The notes under the pieces were generated by a model. It had not been told where the DNA came from and made no database searches. It saw nothing but the letters and a program-made list of their open reading frames with translations. Below, piece after piece: positions 1 through 8,800 of a stretch of DNA of 12,690 nt (the stretch's first letter is position 1; the number at the start of each line of letters is the position of its first letter). Made by a program: the position numbers and the translations under genes. This stretch comes from Planctomycetaceae bacterium (lineage in GTDB: Bacteria > Planctomycetota > Planctomycetia > Planctomycetales > Planctomycetaceae): assembly GCA_020426085.1 (NCBI GenBank), contig JAGQQP010000061.1, positions 1 to 12,690 on the forward strand, in the 5' to 3' direction.

Positions 1-1
1 C

Positions 2-178
2 ACCAGTTTCGAAGAGAAGATCAAAGGCAGCCTGGAACCGGGAAAACTGGCCGACCTGGTGGTACTGGATCGTGATTATCTGACCTGTCCCGAAGAAGAA
101 ATCCGTCAGATTAAACCGGTGCTGACGGTTCTGGATGGTAAAATCGTCTTTGATGCTGCCGAGGCGGGGCGCAAGTAA
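2..178 (+). CDS. Amidohydrolase family protein, C-terminal end (partial)
   Basis: The window opens inside this gene, and 58 codons are visible before TAA at 176-178. The visible end has the usual close of metal-dependent amidohydrolases. A G-S-L-E-P-G-K-L-A-D-L-V-V-L-D block is the strand that folds back into the small beta-sandwich domain, followed by a 'V-L-T-V-L-D-G-K-I-V-F' strand. The wording, including the D-R-D-Y-L-T segment and 'E-E-E-I-R-Q-I-K-P', is most like the amidohydrolase 3 (YtcJ-like) group. Those proteins are hydrolases of uncertain substrate and are often exported in planctomycetes. The catalytic metal ligands lie upstream of the window, so neither activity nor substrate can be judged. 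The family call is confident and the subfamily call is moderate. Confidence 0.85.
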   Translation, partial: TSFEEKIKGSLEPGKLADLVVLDRDYLTCPEEEIRQIKPVLTVLDGKIVFDAAEAGRK

Positions 179-236
179 TCGCTGTAACAGGCAAATTTGC
201 ATTATTCCGGCTGTATCAGCCATTTTTTGCAGCGAT
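178..236 (+). terminator. Hairpin terminator of the amidohydrolase gene, within a larger fold
   Basis: The core is a perfect 5-bp stem, GGCTG (209-213) and CAGCC (217-221), with a TAT loop, followed by A and six T (223-228). This looks like a short intrinsic terminator about 30 nt after the stop codon. It is enclosed by a perfect 7-bp outer pairing, ATCGCTG (178-184) with CAGCGAT (230-236). The outer pairing also encloses a 10-bp palindrome, GCAAATTTGC (191-200). The outer arm begins at the last base of the stop codon. Termination activity is inferred, and the stem is short. Confidence 0.55.
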
Positions 237-249
237 AAAGCGTTACCCT

Positions 250-278
250 TGGACAATAAATTTGTCATTAGATATGAT
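250..278 (+). promoter_or_regulatory. Probable sigma-70-type promoter of serS
   Basis: TGGACA at 250-255 (5 of 6 to TTGACA) and TATGAT at 273-278 (5 of 6 to TATAAT) are separated by exactly 17 bp. The pair lies downstream of the preceding hairpin terminator and would start transcription near 285, giving serS a leader of about 75 nt. This is the best-matching promoter in the window. It is called from consensus only. Confidence 0.55.
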
Positions 279-360
279 GCGTTCTCCCTGTTCGGGGAAT
301 ATCGCCCAAGTACCGTTTATTACACAGTTTCTGAACTCTGCATGGAGTAGTTGATTTCTT

Positions 361-1641
361 ATGTTGGATTTGCAGTTCATCTGCGAGAATCAGGAAGTCA
401 TTCTTGAGAATTGTCGCAATCGTGGAATCGAAGTCGATCTGGAGCAACTGAGCAAACTGGACCAGCGCCGTAGAGAGCTGATTCTTCAGGGCGACAATTT
501 AAGGCAGGAACAGAAAACGGTCTCCTCACAAATTCCCAAGGCAGCAGACAACGATTCCCGACAGGCGTTGATCGCACAGGGTAAAGAATTGCGTGAGCAG
601 GTCTCTGCGATTGAGATCGAACTGCGTGAAGTCGAGACGCTGCTGAAGAGCGAACAGGCACGCGTCCCCAACCTGGCACACCCGGATGTGCCTGTGGGCA
701 AAGAAGACAAAGCCAATACAGTCGTACGGACGTCAGGCGAAAAGCCCGTATTTGATTTCACACCCCTCGATCATGTGGCATTGGCCGAGAAGCATGATCT
801 GATTGATTTCGAAGCAGGTACGCGCGTCGCCGGTCACGGATTCTATTATCTGAAAAATGAAGCGGTACTGCTGGAAATGGCACTCTGCCAGTATGCGATG
901 CAGAAACTGGTGAAGGAAGGTTTCGTGCTTCACAGCACTCCCGATCTGGCCCGCAAAGAGATTCTGGAAGGGATCGGTTTCAATCCCCGTGGCGATGAAA
1001 CCCAGATTTATTCGGTTGAGAACACTGACCTCAGCCTGGTTGCCACCGCAGAGATTACACTGGGGGGCTCCATGAAAGATCAGATCATGGACCGCGAGAC
1101 ACTGCCTCTCAAGATTGCCGGCCTGTCACACTGTTTCCGTACGGAAGCCGGTGCGCACGGTAAGGCAACGCGTGGAATTTATCGCGTGCATCAGTTCACA
1201 AAAGTGGAAATGTTTGCTTTCACAGAACCTACCAATGCGGCTTCCGATGCGATGCATGAAGAAATCGTGCGGATCGAAGAAGAAATCTTCCAGGGACTGG
1301 GTCTGCATTATCGCGTTGTCGATACCTGCACCGGTGACCTGGGAGCACCCGCTTATCGAAAATATGATCTCGAAGCCTGGATGCCCGGTCGTGGTGAAGC
1401 AGGCGAATACGGTGAAGTCACTTCCGCCTCCAACTGCACGGATTACCAGTCCAGAAGACTGGGAACCCGCTGTAAATCAAGCGGTCAGAAGGGGACGGAA
1501 TTTGTGCATACCCTGAACGGGACAGCCGTTTCGATTGCCCGGGCGATCATTGCCGTTCTGGAAAATTATCAGCAGGCGGACGGAACCATTCTGGTTCCCG
1601 AAGTGCTGCGGCCCTGGATTGGAAAAGATCAGATTGGTTAA
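361..1641 (+). CDS. serS: Seryl-tRNA synthetase
   Basis: This cytoplasmic class II aminoacyl-tRNA synthetase charges tRNA-Ser (and tRNA-Sec where present) with serine using ATP. The 426 residues are the normal bacterial length. Residues 1-100 form the charged, heptad-like N-terminal arm that grips the long variable arm of tRNA-Ser. The catalytic core follows, with T-A-E at 229-231, motif 2 'F-R-T-E-A-G' at 259-264 running into T-R-G (270-272) and R-V-H-Q-F-T-K-V-E (275-283), and the serine-pocket segment around 322-337. Motif 3 is T-L-N-G-T-A-V-S-I-A-R followed by A-V-L-E-N-Y-Q, residues 384-404. Its middle (T-A-V-S-I-A-R) departs from the common S-G-L-A-V-G-R form but keeps the arginine. The ATG at 361 is chosen because M-L-D-L is the family's usual start. 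A GGAG at 344-347 lies 13 nt upstream, which is rather distant. The gene appears to be monocistronic. Confidence 0.97.
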   Translation: MLDLQFICENQEVILENCRNRGIEVDLEQLSKLDQRRRELILQGDNLRQEQKTVSSQIPKAADNDSRQALIAQGKELREQVSAIEIELREVETLLKSEQARVPNLAHPDVPVGKEDKANTVVRTSGEKPVFDFTPLDHVALAEKHDLIDFEAGTRVAGHGFYYLKNEAVLLEMALCQYAMQKLVKEGFVLHSTPDLARKEILEGIGFNPRGDETQIYSVENTDLSLVATAEITLGGSMKDQIMDRETLPLKIAGLSHCFRTEAGAHGKATRGIYRVHQFTKVEMFAFTEPTNAASDAMHEEIVRIEEEIFQGLGLHYRVVDTCTGDLGAPAYRKYDLEAWMPGRGEAGEYGEVTSASNCTDYQSRRLGTRCKSSGQKGTEFVHTLNGTAVSIARAIIAVLENYQQADGTILVPEVLRPWIGKDQIG

Positions 1642-1944
1642 AACTTCCGATTTCAGGCAAACGGAGTTGATCTGGAACTCGTAAAGAGTGAGGGAGCGTT
1701 GGATGTCGACGAATCCCGCCGGGAAAAGTCTAATCTTTTCTGACCTGAGGTTTTTTGAGTCGTTTAGAAGACCATCTTAGTCAATTAAATACGTATATAA
1801 GATAATTGTAGTTCCACGGGAGACGCTCTTCAGCAGATCCTGATTATTACTGGTTTTAGCTGGACAACCTGTGTGTGGTCCCGCCAAAATTGCTCTCGGT
1901 GTACTTTTCTTATTTCGTCCCCGTTTCAGATCTTGAGTAAATAC
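1642..1944 (+). other. 303-bp gap between serS and the membrane-protein gene, with a weak promoter candidate
   Basis: No convincing gene is seen here. A 6-bp inverted repeat, GAAAAG (1723-1728) and CTTTTC (1735-1740), is followed at 1751-1756 by a T run and could be a weak serS terminator. Further on, TAGTCA (1778-1783, 4 of 6) lies 17 bp before GATAAT (1801-1806, 5 of 6), a possible promoter for the downstream gene with a leader of about 130 nt. The reading frame of the next gene stays open back to a GTG at 1873. The peptide that extension would encode is Cys/Arg-rich and looks like untranslated leader, so the region is treated as non-coding. Confidence 0.35.
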
Positions 1945-4900
1945 GTGAACGATCATCCAGACAAAGATTTGCCTGACGAAAACTCTCCCGATCCTTCTGA
2001 ATCCAATCCCGAACAAAACAGGTCTCCCGAAGAAATTGATGGGGATCAGTCGGGATCGAATCAGTCTGATGCGGCTCTGGTGAGTCAGAGTGCGGAAGAA
2101 GAAGGTTTGCCTGAGTGGGAGCCGTTGACCCCCGAACTGGTGGAAGACGAAGCCATTCGCGGCGACTTTATGTTACGCTGGGCGGCGATTCTGCTGGCCT
2201 GTCTGTTTGCAGCCACTTATATCTCGGATACGGAAACCCTGGTGCACGTCAAAACCGGGCAGTATCTGGCGAGCCATGGCTTCTGGCCTCCCGCGAACGA
2301 TGTCTTTTCTTACACCGCCAATGATCGTCCCTGGTACAACAATGCCTGGCTGTTCGATTTAACGTTGTCGGGCGTGTATGGCGTAATGGGTGATACCGGG
2401 TTAACGCTGTTTAAAATTCTACTGCTGGGGATTACGTTTTATATCATCGTTCACCTCTGCCAGAGAGAAATTTCTACCTGGTGGGGATCGATCCTGGCCG
2501 TCCTGGCTTTGATTGCCTGTTTTCCGCAACTGAATGTAACACCGGAAATCATTACGATCCTGGGGATCGTGTTAACTTTGAGTTGTCTCCATCAATGGCA
2601 GGAACGAAACTCATCCCGCGCACTGTGGCTGCTGGTTCCCCTGTTTCTGGTCTGGGCCAATCTGGATCCTCGTGTCTTTCTGGGGATTGCATTACTCGGG
2701 CTGTTCGCGTTGGGAGAAACAGTTGCCTCCATGCTGGACCGTTCCGTCTTAAATGATGACACTGATTATCAGGCACTCTGGATGGTTCTGGGAGGCAGTC
2801 TGATCGCGACGCTGCTCAATCCCGTCGGCTGGCATTCGCTCACCACCGGACTGAGTTATTACACAATTGATTACCCTCTGCTGCGTTCGATGTTTGTCGG
2901 TGGAGTCAGGCCTGAAGAACTTGGCTATTTTTCCATGACATCGTCTCTGTTCTGGAAATCGTTGAATCACTACACTGTCGCCTCCTTTATTCTGATTCTA
3001 TTGACATTTGTCAGTTTCGTGTTGAACCAGTCCAAGATGAGCTGGGGACAGCTGTTTGTCTTTATTGGTTTTTGCGGTTTGTCTGTACTGGCCAGCCACG
3101 AACTGGTCGTGACCAGTGTGCTCTGCGCGATCTTTGCCAACCGGAATTTTCAGATCTGGTATCGGGATAATTTCCGCCAGACATATAGCATTGAAACCAG
3201 CGAGCTGCTGTTTTCTCGCGGTGGCCGGGCGTTGACGGTGCTGACATTTTTCGTACTGGCTTATCTGGTGGTCTGCGGCCGATTTCAGGGGCAGGGATCG
3301 ACACGTCATGCTGTAGGCATTGGTTTCAGCCCTTCTCTCAAACATACGATTGAAGGGTATCAGGAAGCATTAACAGAATCGCTGGATAATCGACCGTTCC
3401 ATTTTGTGCTGGAGCAGGGGGACCTGCTGATCTGGCTGGATCAGAAATCATTTGTTGATAACCGCCTGGCTTTGTTTGCCGGAACCGGTGAAGATGATCT
3501 GATTGATCTGCATGATAAAACGCGACGTGCCCTGCGTGTGCAACGCGAAGATCAGACCGGCAGTGGTCTGCCCGAAGTCTGGAAGCAGACGTTTAATCAT
3601 TATCAGGTAACCCATGTGATCCCCCGGCTGTCTGGTATGAATCCGGATTATCGTACATTTTTTGATCTGCTGACCACTCCCGACTGGCAACTGACGGAAT
3701 TGAACGCGGCGACGGCCGTCTTCTATCGGACTGATAATGAGAGCGAAAACACAAAGAAATTCCTGACGGATCATCAACTCAATTTCAAAAAACAGGCATT
3801 CCAGGAACAGAAAGACTTTCCGGAAATTCGCAGCGACTGGGCTCGCCCCAAATCATTTTACAGTCGATATCTGCTCCCTCAGAATACAAGCATGGGGAAC
3901 GATGTGCAGACAGCCCGTCATTACCTGGGGCTGATGTCACAGTCCGGCGGAAACCACGAGCTTTCATCCTGTTTTGCGATTCTGGCCATTCAGCAGGCAA
4001 ACCGGGGTTTAATTGAGGATCCGAACAGTGCAGAAGCCTTTCGAATCCTGGGGAGTGCCTACGGTTATCTGGCCGGTCTGGAAGCACAACTGCTGGCACC
4101 ACCCGTGGATCGAAATCAGCAGCAGCCTGCAGTCAGCATTGATCGGATGCGCTACTTCCAGATTCTGCATGCCTACCATCAGTCTCTGGTGATTGAACCG
4201 GAATTTGCGCCGACGCATCTGATGTTGTTCGATCTGTATTCTAATATGGGGAAGGTCGATCTGGCACATCGTGAACTGAAAACATATCTGGAAATGATCG
4301 AAGATCAGGATGAATTATCGGATGATGCATTTGCCCGACTGCGGGCTTATACAGATCATCTGGAAAAACTGAATACGCAAATCACTCAGATCACGCAGGA
4401 ACTGAATGTCCAGCAGGAAAAAGGTGCCGAGCGACTGCAACTGGCCAGTCAGGCGTATCAGAACGGCTTTGTCCTGCTGGCACAGCATTACCTGGATGAT
4501 CCCGTCTACCTGGCGCAAAATCCACTGGCACAGAATCTGAATGCGAGCATTCTAATGGAAGTCGGCCAGTCGGAAGCAGCGGATACTCAGATGTCGATGC
4601 TGGAGCAGAAAGCGGTGCAGAATCCCCAGATTCCCTGGCGGGCTCAGGCAGCATTTGCCAACCTGGGGAATGGGAATTATCGTGGCTGTTTTGATTTATG
4701 GCGTCAGGAAATTCGGGCACATGAAGAAGCCCGCATCGCCGGAGTCCTGCAGTCCATGCCGCTGATCCAGCCGATTTCCAACAGCTTCTGGCCGACACAG
4801 CATGCTGTGTCTATCGTGAATTATCTGTATGGGGTCTCGCAGCAGCAGATCCCCTTGCTGTTAAATCTGGCCCGGTGCGAAATCGAAGCGGGACAACCCG

Positions 4901-5082
4901 AGCTGGCAACAGCGCATTTGCGCGAGATACTGGAAACGGAACCAGCGACGGCTTATCGACCAGTGGTCCGATTTTATCTGTATCAGTTGACGGGAGAACT
5001 GATCCCGATTCTGCCGGAAGCACCCGCAGGTCAGACAGAACCGGAAACAGAGGAGCTGCCGCTGGTTGCTCCTAAACCGTAA
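1945..5082 (+). CDS. GT-C-like multi-pass membrane protein with TPR-like C-terminal region
   Basis: This is a 1045-residue three-part protein. Residues 1-70 are acidic, rich in D, E, S, P and N, and look disordered. Residues 77-445 hold about ten hydrophobic segments. The first is followed by D95-T-E97, then V-K-T-G-Q-Y-L, 'F-S-Y-T' and P-W-Y-N-N-A-W-L-F. That order matches GT-C-type membrane proteins whose first outer loop reads roughly D-x-D, H-x-x-T-G, F-S-Y, W-x-x-x-W-L. A soluble domain follows, with Q-G-D-L-L-I-W (491-497), V-D-N-R (504-507) and Y-Q-V-T-H-V-I (553-559), the counterparts of the W-G-G-Y-L-I-W, I-D-G-R and Y-x-V-x-x-V motifs after such membrane domains. Helical TPR-like repeats occupy about 737-782 and 970-998, with a polar helix between (802-826). 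It may transfer sugar from a polyprenyl carrier, but activity and acceptor are unproven. GTG 1945 is chosen for a GAG 8 nt upstream. TTG 1933 and GTG 1873 are alternatives. Confidence 0.8.
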   Translation: MNDHPDKDLPDENSPDPSESNPEQNRSPEEIDGDQSGSNQSDAALVSQSAEEEGLPEWEPLTPELVEDEAIRGDFMLRWAAILLACLFAATYISDTETLVHVKTGQYLASHGFWPPANDVFSYTANDRPWYNNAWLFDLTLSGVYGVMGDTGLTLFKILLLGITFYIIVHLCQREISTWWGSILAVLALIACFPQLNVTPEIITILGIVLTLSCLHQWQERNSSRALWLLVPLFLVWANLDPRVFLGIALLGLFALGETVASMLDRSVLNDDTDYQALWMVLGGSLIATLLNPVGWHSLTTGLSYYTIDYPLLRSMFVGGVRPEELGYFSMTSSLFWKSLNHYTVASFILILLTFVSFVLNQSKMSWGQLFVFIGFCGLSVLASHELVVTSVLCAIFANRNFQIWYRDNFRQTYSIETSELLFSRGGRALTVLTFFVLAYLVVCGRFQGQGSTRHAVGIGFSPSLKHTIEGYQEALTESLDNRPFHFVLEQGDLLIWLDQKSFVDNRLALFAGTGEDDLIDLHDKTRRALRVQREDQTGSGLPEVWKQTFNHYQVTHVIPRLSGMNPDYRTFFDLLTTPDWQLTELNAATAVFYRTDNESENTKKFLTDHQLNFKKQAFQEQKDFPEIRSDWARPKSFYSRYLLPQNTSMGNDVQTARHYLGLMSQSGGNHELSSCFAILAIQQANRGLIEDPNSAEAFRILGSAYGYLAGLEAQLLAPPVDRNQQQPAVSIDRMRYFQILHAYHQSLVIEPEFAPTHLMLFDLYSNMGKVDLAHRELKTYLEMIEDQDELSDDAFARLRAYTDHLEKLNTQITQITQELNVQQEKGAERLQLASQAYQNGFVLLAQHYLDDPVYLAQNPLAQNLNASILMEVGQSEAADTQMSMLEQKAVQNPQIPWRAQAAFANLGNGNYRGCFDLWRQEIRAHEEARIAGVLQSMPLIQPISNSFWPTQHAVSIVNYLYGVSQQQIPLLLNLARCEIEAGQPELATAHLREILETEPATAYRPVVRFYLYQLTGELIPILPEAPAGQTEPETEELPLVAPKP

Positions 5083-5089
5083 GCTTCAC

Positions 5090-5398
5090 TTAAGCCGGTT
5101 TTAAAATTTTGATCTTTGTCCCTTTGACCAGATCAGCGACCTGTTCCCGATAAGTCAGCATGTGGGGGGCAGCGAGGTGAGCTTTCAGCGCTTCAACACT
5201 CTCCCATTTTTCCATGACAGTTACGATCTGGCTGCCGTTCTTCACCTGGACCGGGATGTCGGTCTCTTCATCGACCGCGGGACCGTATTCGATACAGCCT
5301 TCTTCTGCATGGACCAGGGGAACTAACTGATGAAAGGCTTCCAGAAATGCGGCCTGTTTACCCTCTGCGATTTCAATATCAGCGATGACGAAGATCAT
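5090..5398 (-). CDS. ABM-domain protein, putative quinol monooxygenase (YgiN-like)
   Basis: A 102-residue cytoplasmic protein that is a single antibiotic-biosynthesis-monooxygenase (ABM) domain. This dimeric ferredoxin-like fold can oxidise quinol-type or polyketide substrates without a cofactor. Visible family features are the opening strand M-I-F-V-I-A-D-I-E-I, the helix with K-Q-A-A-F-L-E-A-F, E-E-G-C-I-E-Y-G at 32-39, the central strand ending V-M-E-K-W-E-S (61-67), and the end signature A-x-P-H-M-L-T-Y-R-E followed by V-A-D-L-V. The length is typical. It is the last gene of a leftward run, starting 4 nt after the thioesterase stop codon, so it is probably translationally coupled; the purine-rich AGAAAG at the end of the thioesterase gene serves as its ribosome site. 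Its stop lies 7 bp from that of the convergent membrane-protein gene. Substrate is unknown, and some ABM proteins have no oxygenase activity. Confidence 0.88.
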   Translation of the reverse strand: MIFVIADIEIAEGKQAAFLEAFHQLVPLVHAEEGCIEYGPAVDEETDIPVQVKNGSQIVTVMEKWESVEALKAHLAAPHMLTYREQVADLVKGTKIKILKPA

Positions 5399-5402
5399 GT
5401 TT

Positions 5403-5813
5403 TTACTTTCTGCTTTTCGATTCCAATGCCTGCAGGCGTCGTACTAACTGGCTGGTTTGAATGATCCGTCGGGAATGCAGACCTTTTGCGATCTTTTCAT
5501 CACCGGCATACGCTTCGACTTTGAAGCGATACACGGGACCATCTTGAAAGATCAATTGCGCGGTGCAGTTTACGGTTGCACCCACGGGAGTCGGAGCCAG
5601 ATGCTCCACGTCCACATGCGTGCCCACGCTGATTGACTTTTCATCCAGCCACGGCAGCAGAAATTGTAACGCAGCCTGTTCCAGAAACCAAATCAGAGAC
5701 GGCGTTGAGAGCACGGAAATCTCTGCATCACGCGAAAAAGTAATCGCCTGGCTGCTATCCACTTCAAACGAAATCGAATGTTGTGCCCCGATACGAGGTT
5801 GCTGATCCTGCAT
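5403..5813 (-). CDS. FlK-type hotdog-fold acyl-CoA thioesterase
   Basis: A 136-residue cytoplasmic hotdog thioesterase of the fluoroacetyl-CoA thioesterase (FlK) group, which hydrolyses short acyl-CoA thioesters. The triad is Thr37 (in S-T-P), Glu45 (in F-L-E-Q-A) and His71 (in V-E-H-L-A-P). Their spacing of 8 and 26 residues equals that of Thr42, Glu50 and His76 of Streptomyces cattleya FlK, as I recall that numbering. The following strand V-G-T-H-V-D-V-E-H-L-A-P-T-P-V-G (63-78) and G-L-H-S-R-R (111-116) are also family hallmarks. By the same offset the phenylalanine lid of FlK (Phe36) falls on Glu31, so fluoroacetyl-CoA is an unlikely substrate. The gene lies 35 bp after the protease stop and 4 bp before the ABM gene. 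A GAG 5 nt before the ATG fits a weak ribosome site. The true acyl group is unknown. Confidence 0.88.
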   Translation of the reverse strand: MQDQQPRIGAQHSISFEVDSSQAITFSRDAEISVLSTPSLIWFLEQAALQFLLPWLDEKSISVGTHVDVEHLAPTPVGATVNCTAQLIFQDGPVYRFKVEAYAGDEKIAKGLHSRRIIQTSQLVRRLQALESKSRK

Positions 5814-5848
5814 GAAATCTCAGTTCCTGACTAAACGTGATTGCCCGG

Positions 5849-8800
5849 TTATTGTGTAATCTCAATCGGAATCGTGTCTGAGATCCGGGAATCACTGGTC
5901 GAAATACTGATAGAGGATCGAATCAACTGTTTCGCAAGTGAGGATTTAACATCGGGAGTGACGGTCACCGGTAAGGTGACTTTGATTTTGGAGATCCCAT
6001 TAATCTGCGTAGGGATTTCCAGAATCGCTTCCGATGAGTTACTGTGATTTGTTTTGGCAGCAGAGGCGTCAATCAGTCTCTTCGGCCCTTTGATCTGCAG
6101 GATATAGACATCCGGTCTGCCGACGGTCAGGATTTTCAGATCGAACGAACCTTCCATTTTTACCGGAATTCCCGGGAAGGATGCGTCCAGGGTGATCGTT
6201 CCCTGACTGTCTTTCAGGCCTTCGTCATAAGGAACCGTGAAATAAGTATCGACGGCAGCATACAGCGTTTCATAAGGTTTACCCGGTTCCGGGCGGGGAA
6301 TATTGTTGAACGATTTTCCGCGTCCAAAAAACATGCCTTTATGGGCTTCGACCATTTTGCCGTCGGGACCTTTTTTGTAGAGCCTGTGGTCAATTCGTCC
6401 GCTGAAACCTTCATATTTCTTATCATCGGGAGGGAAGGTAAGACGCACGCTTGTGGTCTGGCTCTCACCACTTTCCGGTCTCCACTCAGGAATATCCAGC
6501 TTACGGAATGTACGATAGTTGGCCAGGATCGGGAAGTTGTCCTGAGGGACAACCCGGGTCAGGCCTCCCAGACTGGCGGACATGCTTTTGACCTGATTCG
6601 AAGAATTGGAAAACGTAATCAGTTTTTCCGATTCTTTGCCGGAGTCAACCGTTGCCAGAGCCAGATCGTCTGTTGAGGCACGGAATCGCTGTGCTTCGAT
6701 CAGCAGATCATACTTTGATTCGTTCAACCAGTTTCCGCTGAACGTACTGACGACTACTTCATGGATACCTTCATCTTTGGTAGAGACTGTCAGAGTCGCG
6801 TTGGAACGGTCACCACCCAACTGGGCCGTCTGTTGAATGACTCGATAACCGATTTCTTCACCATCGGGGTTGAAGACACTGACCAGTAACCTTCCAGAAC
6901 TGTTGGCAACAAAACCCAGCATCACAGTCAGGCTGCTGTCACGACGTGTGACGGCGATGGGATACCGATGGTAGGCACCGGCGGAGATTGTTTTTTGTGG
7001 TACAACAAACGCAGCGACCCGTTCCGAATCCTGCAGATTCAGGCTGGGAAGACTGACTTCCGTATTCAGGTCTGAGAGTTCAATTGGTTTATGGACCACA
7101 TCCAGGAAACTGAATTCGCGTTCGCCGTGTTGTGAGACGGTGTAATAAGCGAGATAGGTTTTACCGGTCTCCATCAGATCGCGTTTGCGGGTACTGTAGA
7201 AGAACGATTTGCTGCTGTTGGACAGGACCAGTGCAATCTGGTTACCCTGAGCTTCTTCTTTACCGGGTAACGCGATCGAGAAGGGGACCTTGTCATTCTT
7301 TCCGTTGACATCGAGAATCGTAACGGTACCGTCACTATCCTGAACTTCTACTTTTTCCAGTTTGACGATCGCTGGCGTATTCTTTAATAACAGGCTTCCC
7401 TGGTCGGAGACTTCGCCGTCAATATTCAGATCCAGGTCCACGCGTTTGTGAGCTTCGATATTATTCGAACGATCATACAGGCGATTGAACTTGGAATAAT
7501 GATTGATGCTGAACTCGGCGGTCTGTTTTTTCGCTTCCAGCGTCAGATTGGCGAGCCTCAAAAATTCGGGGTAGGCTTTATCGATGTCGATCAGACCTGC
7601 TCCCTGTTGTGCGTAAGTAAAGCCCTTCATTCGCATGGCGGAATTTTCCAGTGCCAGTCGCATACTCAGTGCCAGTGAGGTCAGTGAGTATTTACTGTCG
7701 GAAGATTTTTTCCGAATGGCTTCAATCTTCTTTTCCTGTCGTTCCAGAACCTTCGCGTAATCTTTGTCTGCTTTGATCAGAGACAGCATGGCGGCAGCCG
7801 CACCTGCGGCGATGGGAGAAGACATGCTTGTCCCGTTGAACATGCTGGAACCATCGGAGTTCAGTGGAGTCGACGACAGAGCCGATCCGGGGGCAACCAC
7901 GTTTGGTCGCATTTCCCCAGTATATGAGGGCCCCAGAGACGAGAAGTAGAGCAGTCCGTGTTCGGGAGCATTCACCCCTTCGGCCAGTCTATAATGTTCG
8001 CGTAAGGTATTGGCGGAAACATGCGCGCCGACAAAGACTGCCGGGCTGGATCCGCCCAGACCGTTGATCGTACGGTAACCGGGACCATCATTGGAGGCGG
8101 ATACAAAAAAGGTCGTTCCAAATTTTGCCGAGAGATCCTGCAGTAGAATACTCAAAGGACGTTTGAGATAGCCTTCGTGGCTGCCGAGTGAGATGTTGAC
8201 CACATCAGGAACATAACCCTGCGGATTGAAGAAGGCGGAGATGATTCCCCGAAGAATCGCCTGGTCGGTACAGCTGCGACCTGAGCAGACCTTGATGGCC
8301 ATCAGTTCGGCTTTCGGAGCGGCGCCTTCAATCTGCAGACCACTGCCGGCCACAATCCCTGCGACGTGAGTGCCGTGTGATTGCTGGTCAAAGGCGACGG
8401 TAATTTCAGTGACCTGTTTTTTTGCATCTGGGCGGAACAACAGCGGATAGGCAATACGTTTGGTACGAGAAGGAAATTCCAGCATGAGCTGATACGGAGG
8501 TTTCAGGTCTTCCCGCTGCATTTTCCGTGCGGTATTGAAGTCCATGATAGGGGTGTCAGCTTCTTCTTTGCTGAACTTGCCATCCATGTCCACGTCGACG
8601 AATGCCAGCGCGTATTCTTTGGTCAGATCCCGTTTTTCCAGATCGGGTTTTTCAGCTGGAATGGGTTCGTCCTTGGCAGCCGCTGCTTTGCGTTCTTCGG
8701 CCGCTTTCTTGCTGGCTTCTTCCAGTTTGGCCAGTTCCGGGTTCGGAATGATACCGACGACGACCAGCAGTTTGTCGTCTTTGGTTCCATTTCGATTGAT

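Noticed and set aside
135..350. 71-codon plus-strand open frame between the amidohydrolase gene and serS
   Set aside because: It overlaps the end of the amidohydrolase in another frame and runs across the terminator hairpin and the promoter. Its product looks like no protein family.
178..360. T-box riboswitch ahead of serS
   Set aside because: T-boxes are common before serS in Firmicutes, but the conserved T-box sequence and specifier stem are not seen, and the hairpin lies upstream of the likely promoter.
1115..1516. 133-codon plus-strand open frame inside serS
   Set aside because: It is an alternative frame of serS with no family features of its own.
1873..1944. N-terminal extension of the membrane protein from a GTG at 1873
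   Set aside because: The added peptide is Cys/Arg-rich, unlike the acidic disordered tail that follows, and the GTG has no ribosome site. A later GTG or TTG start is more likely.
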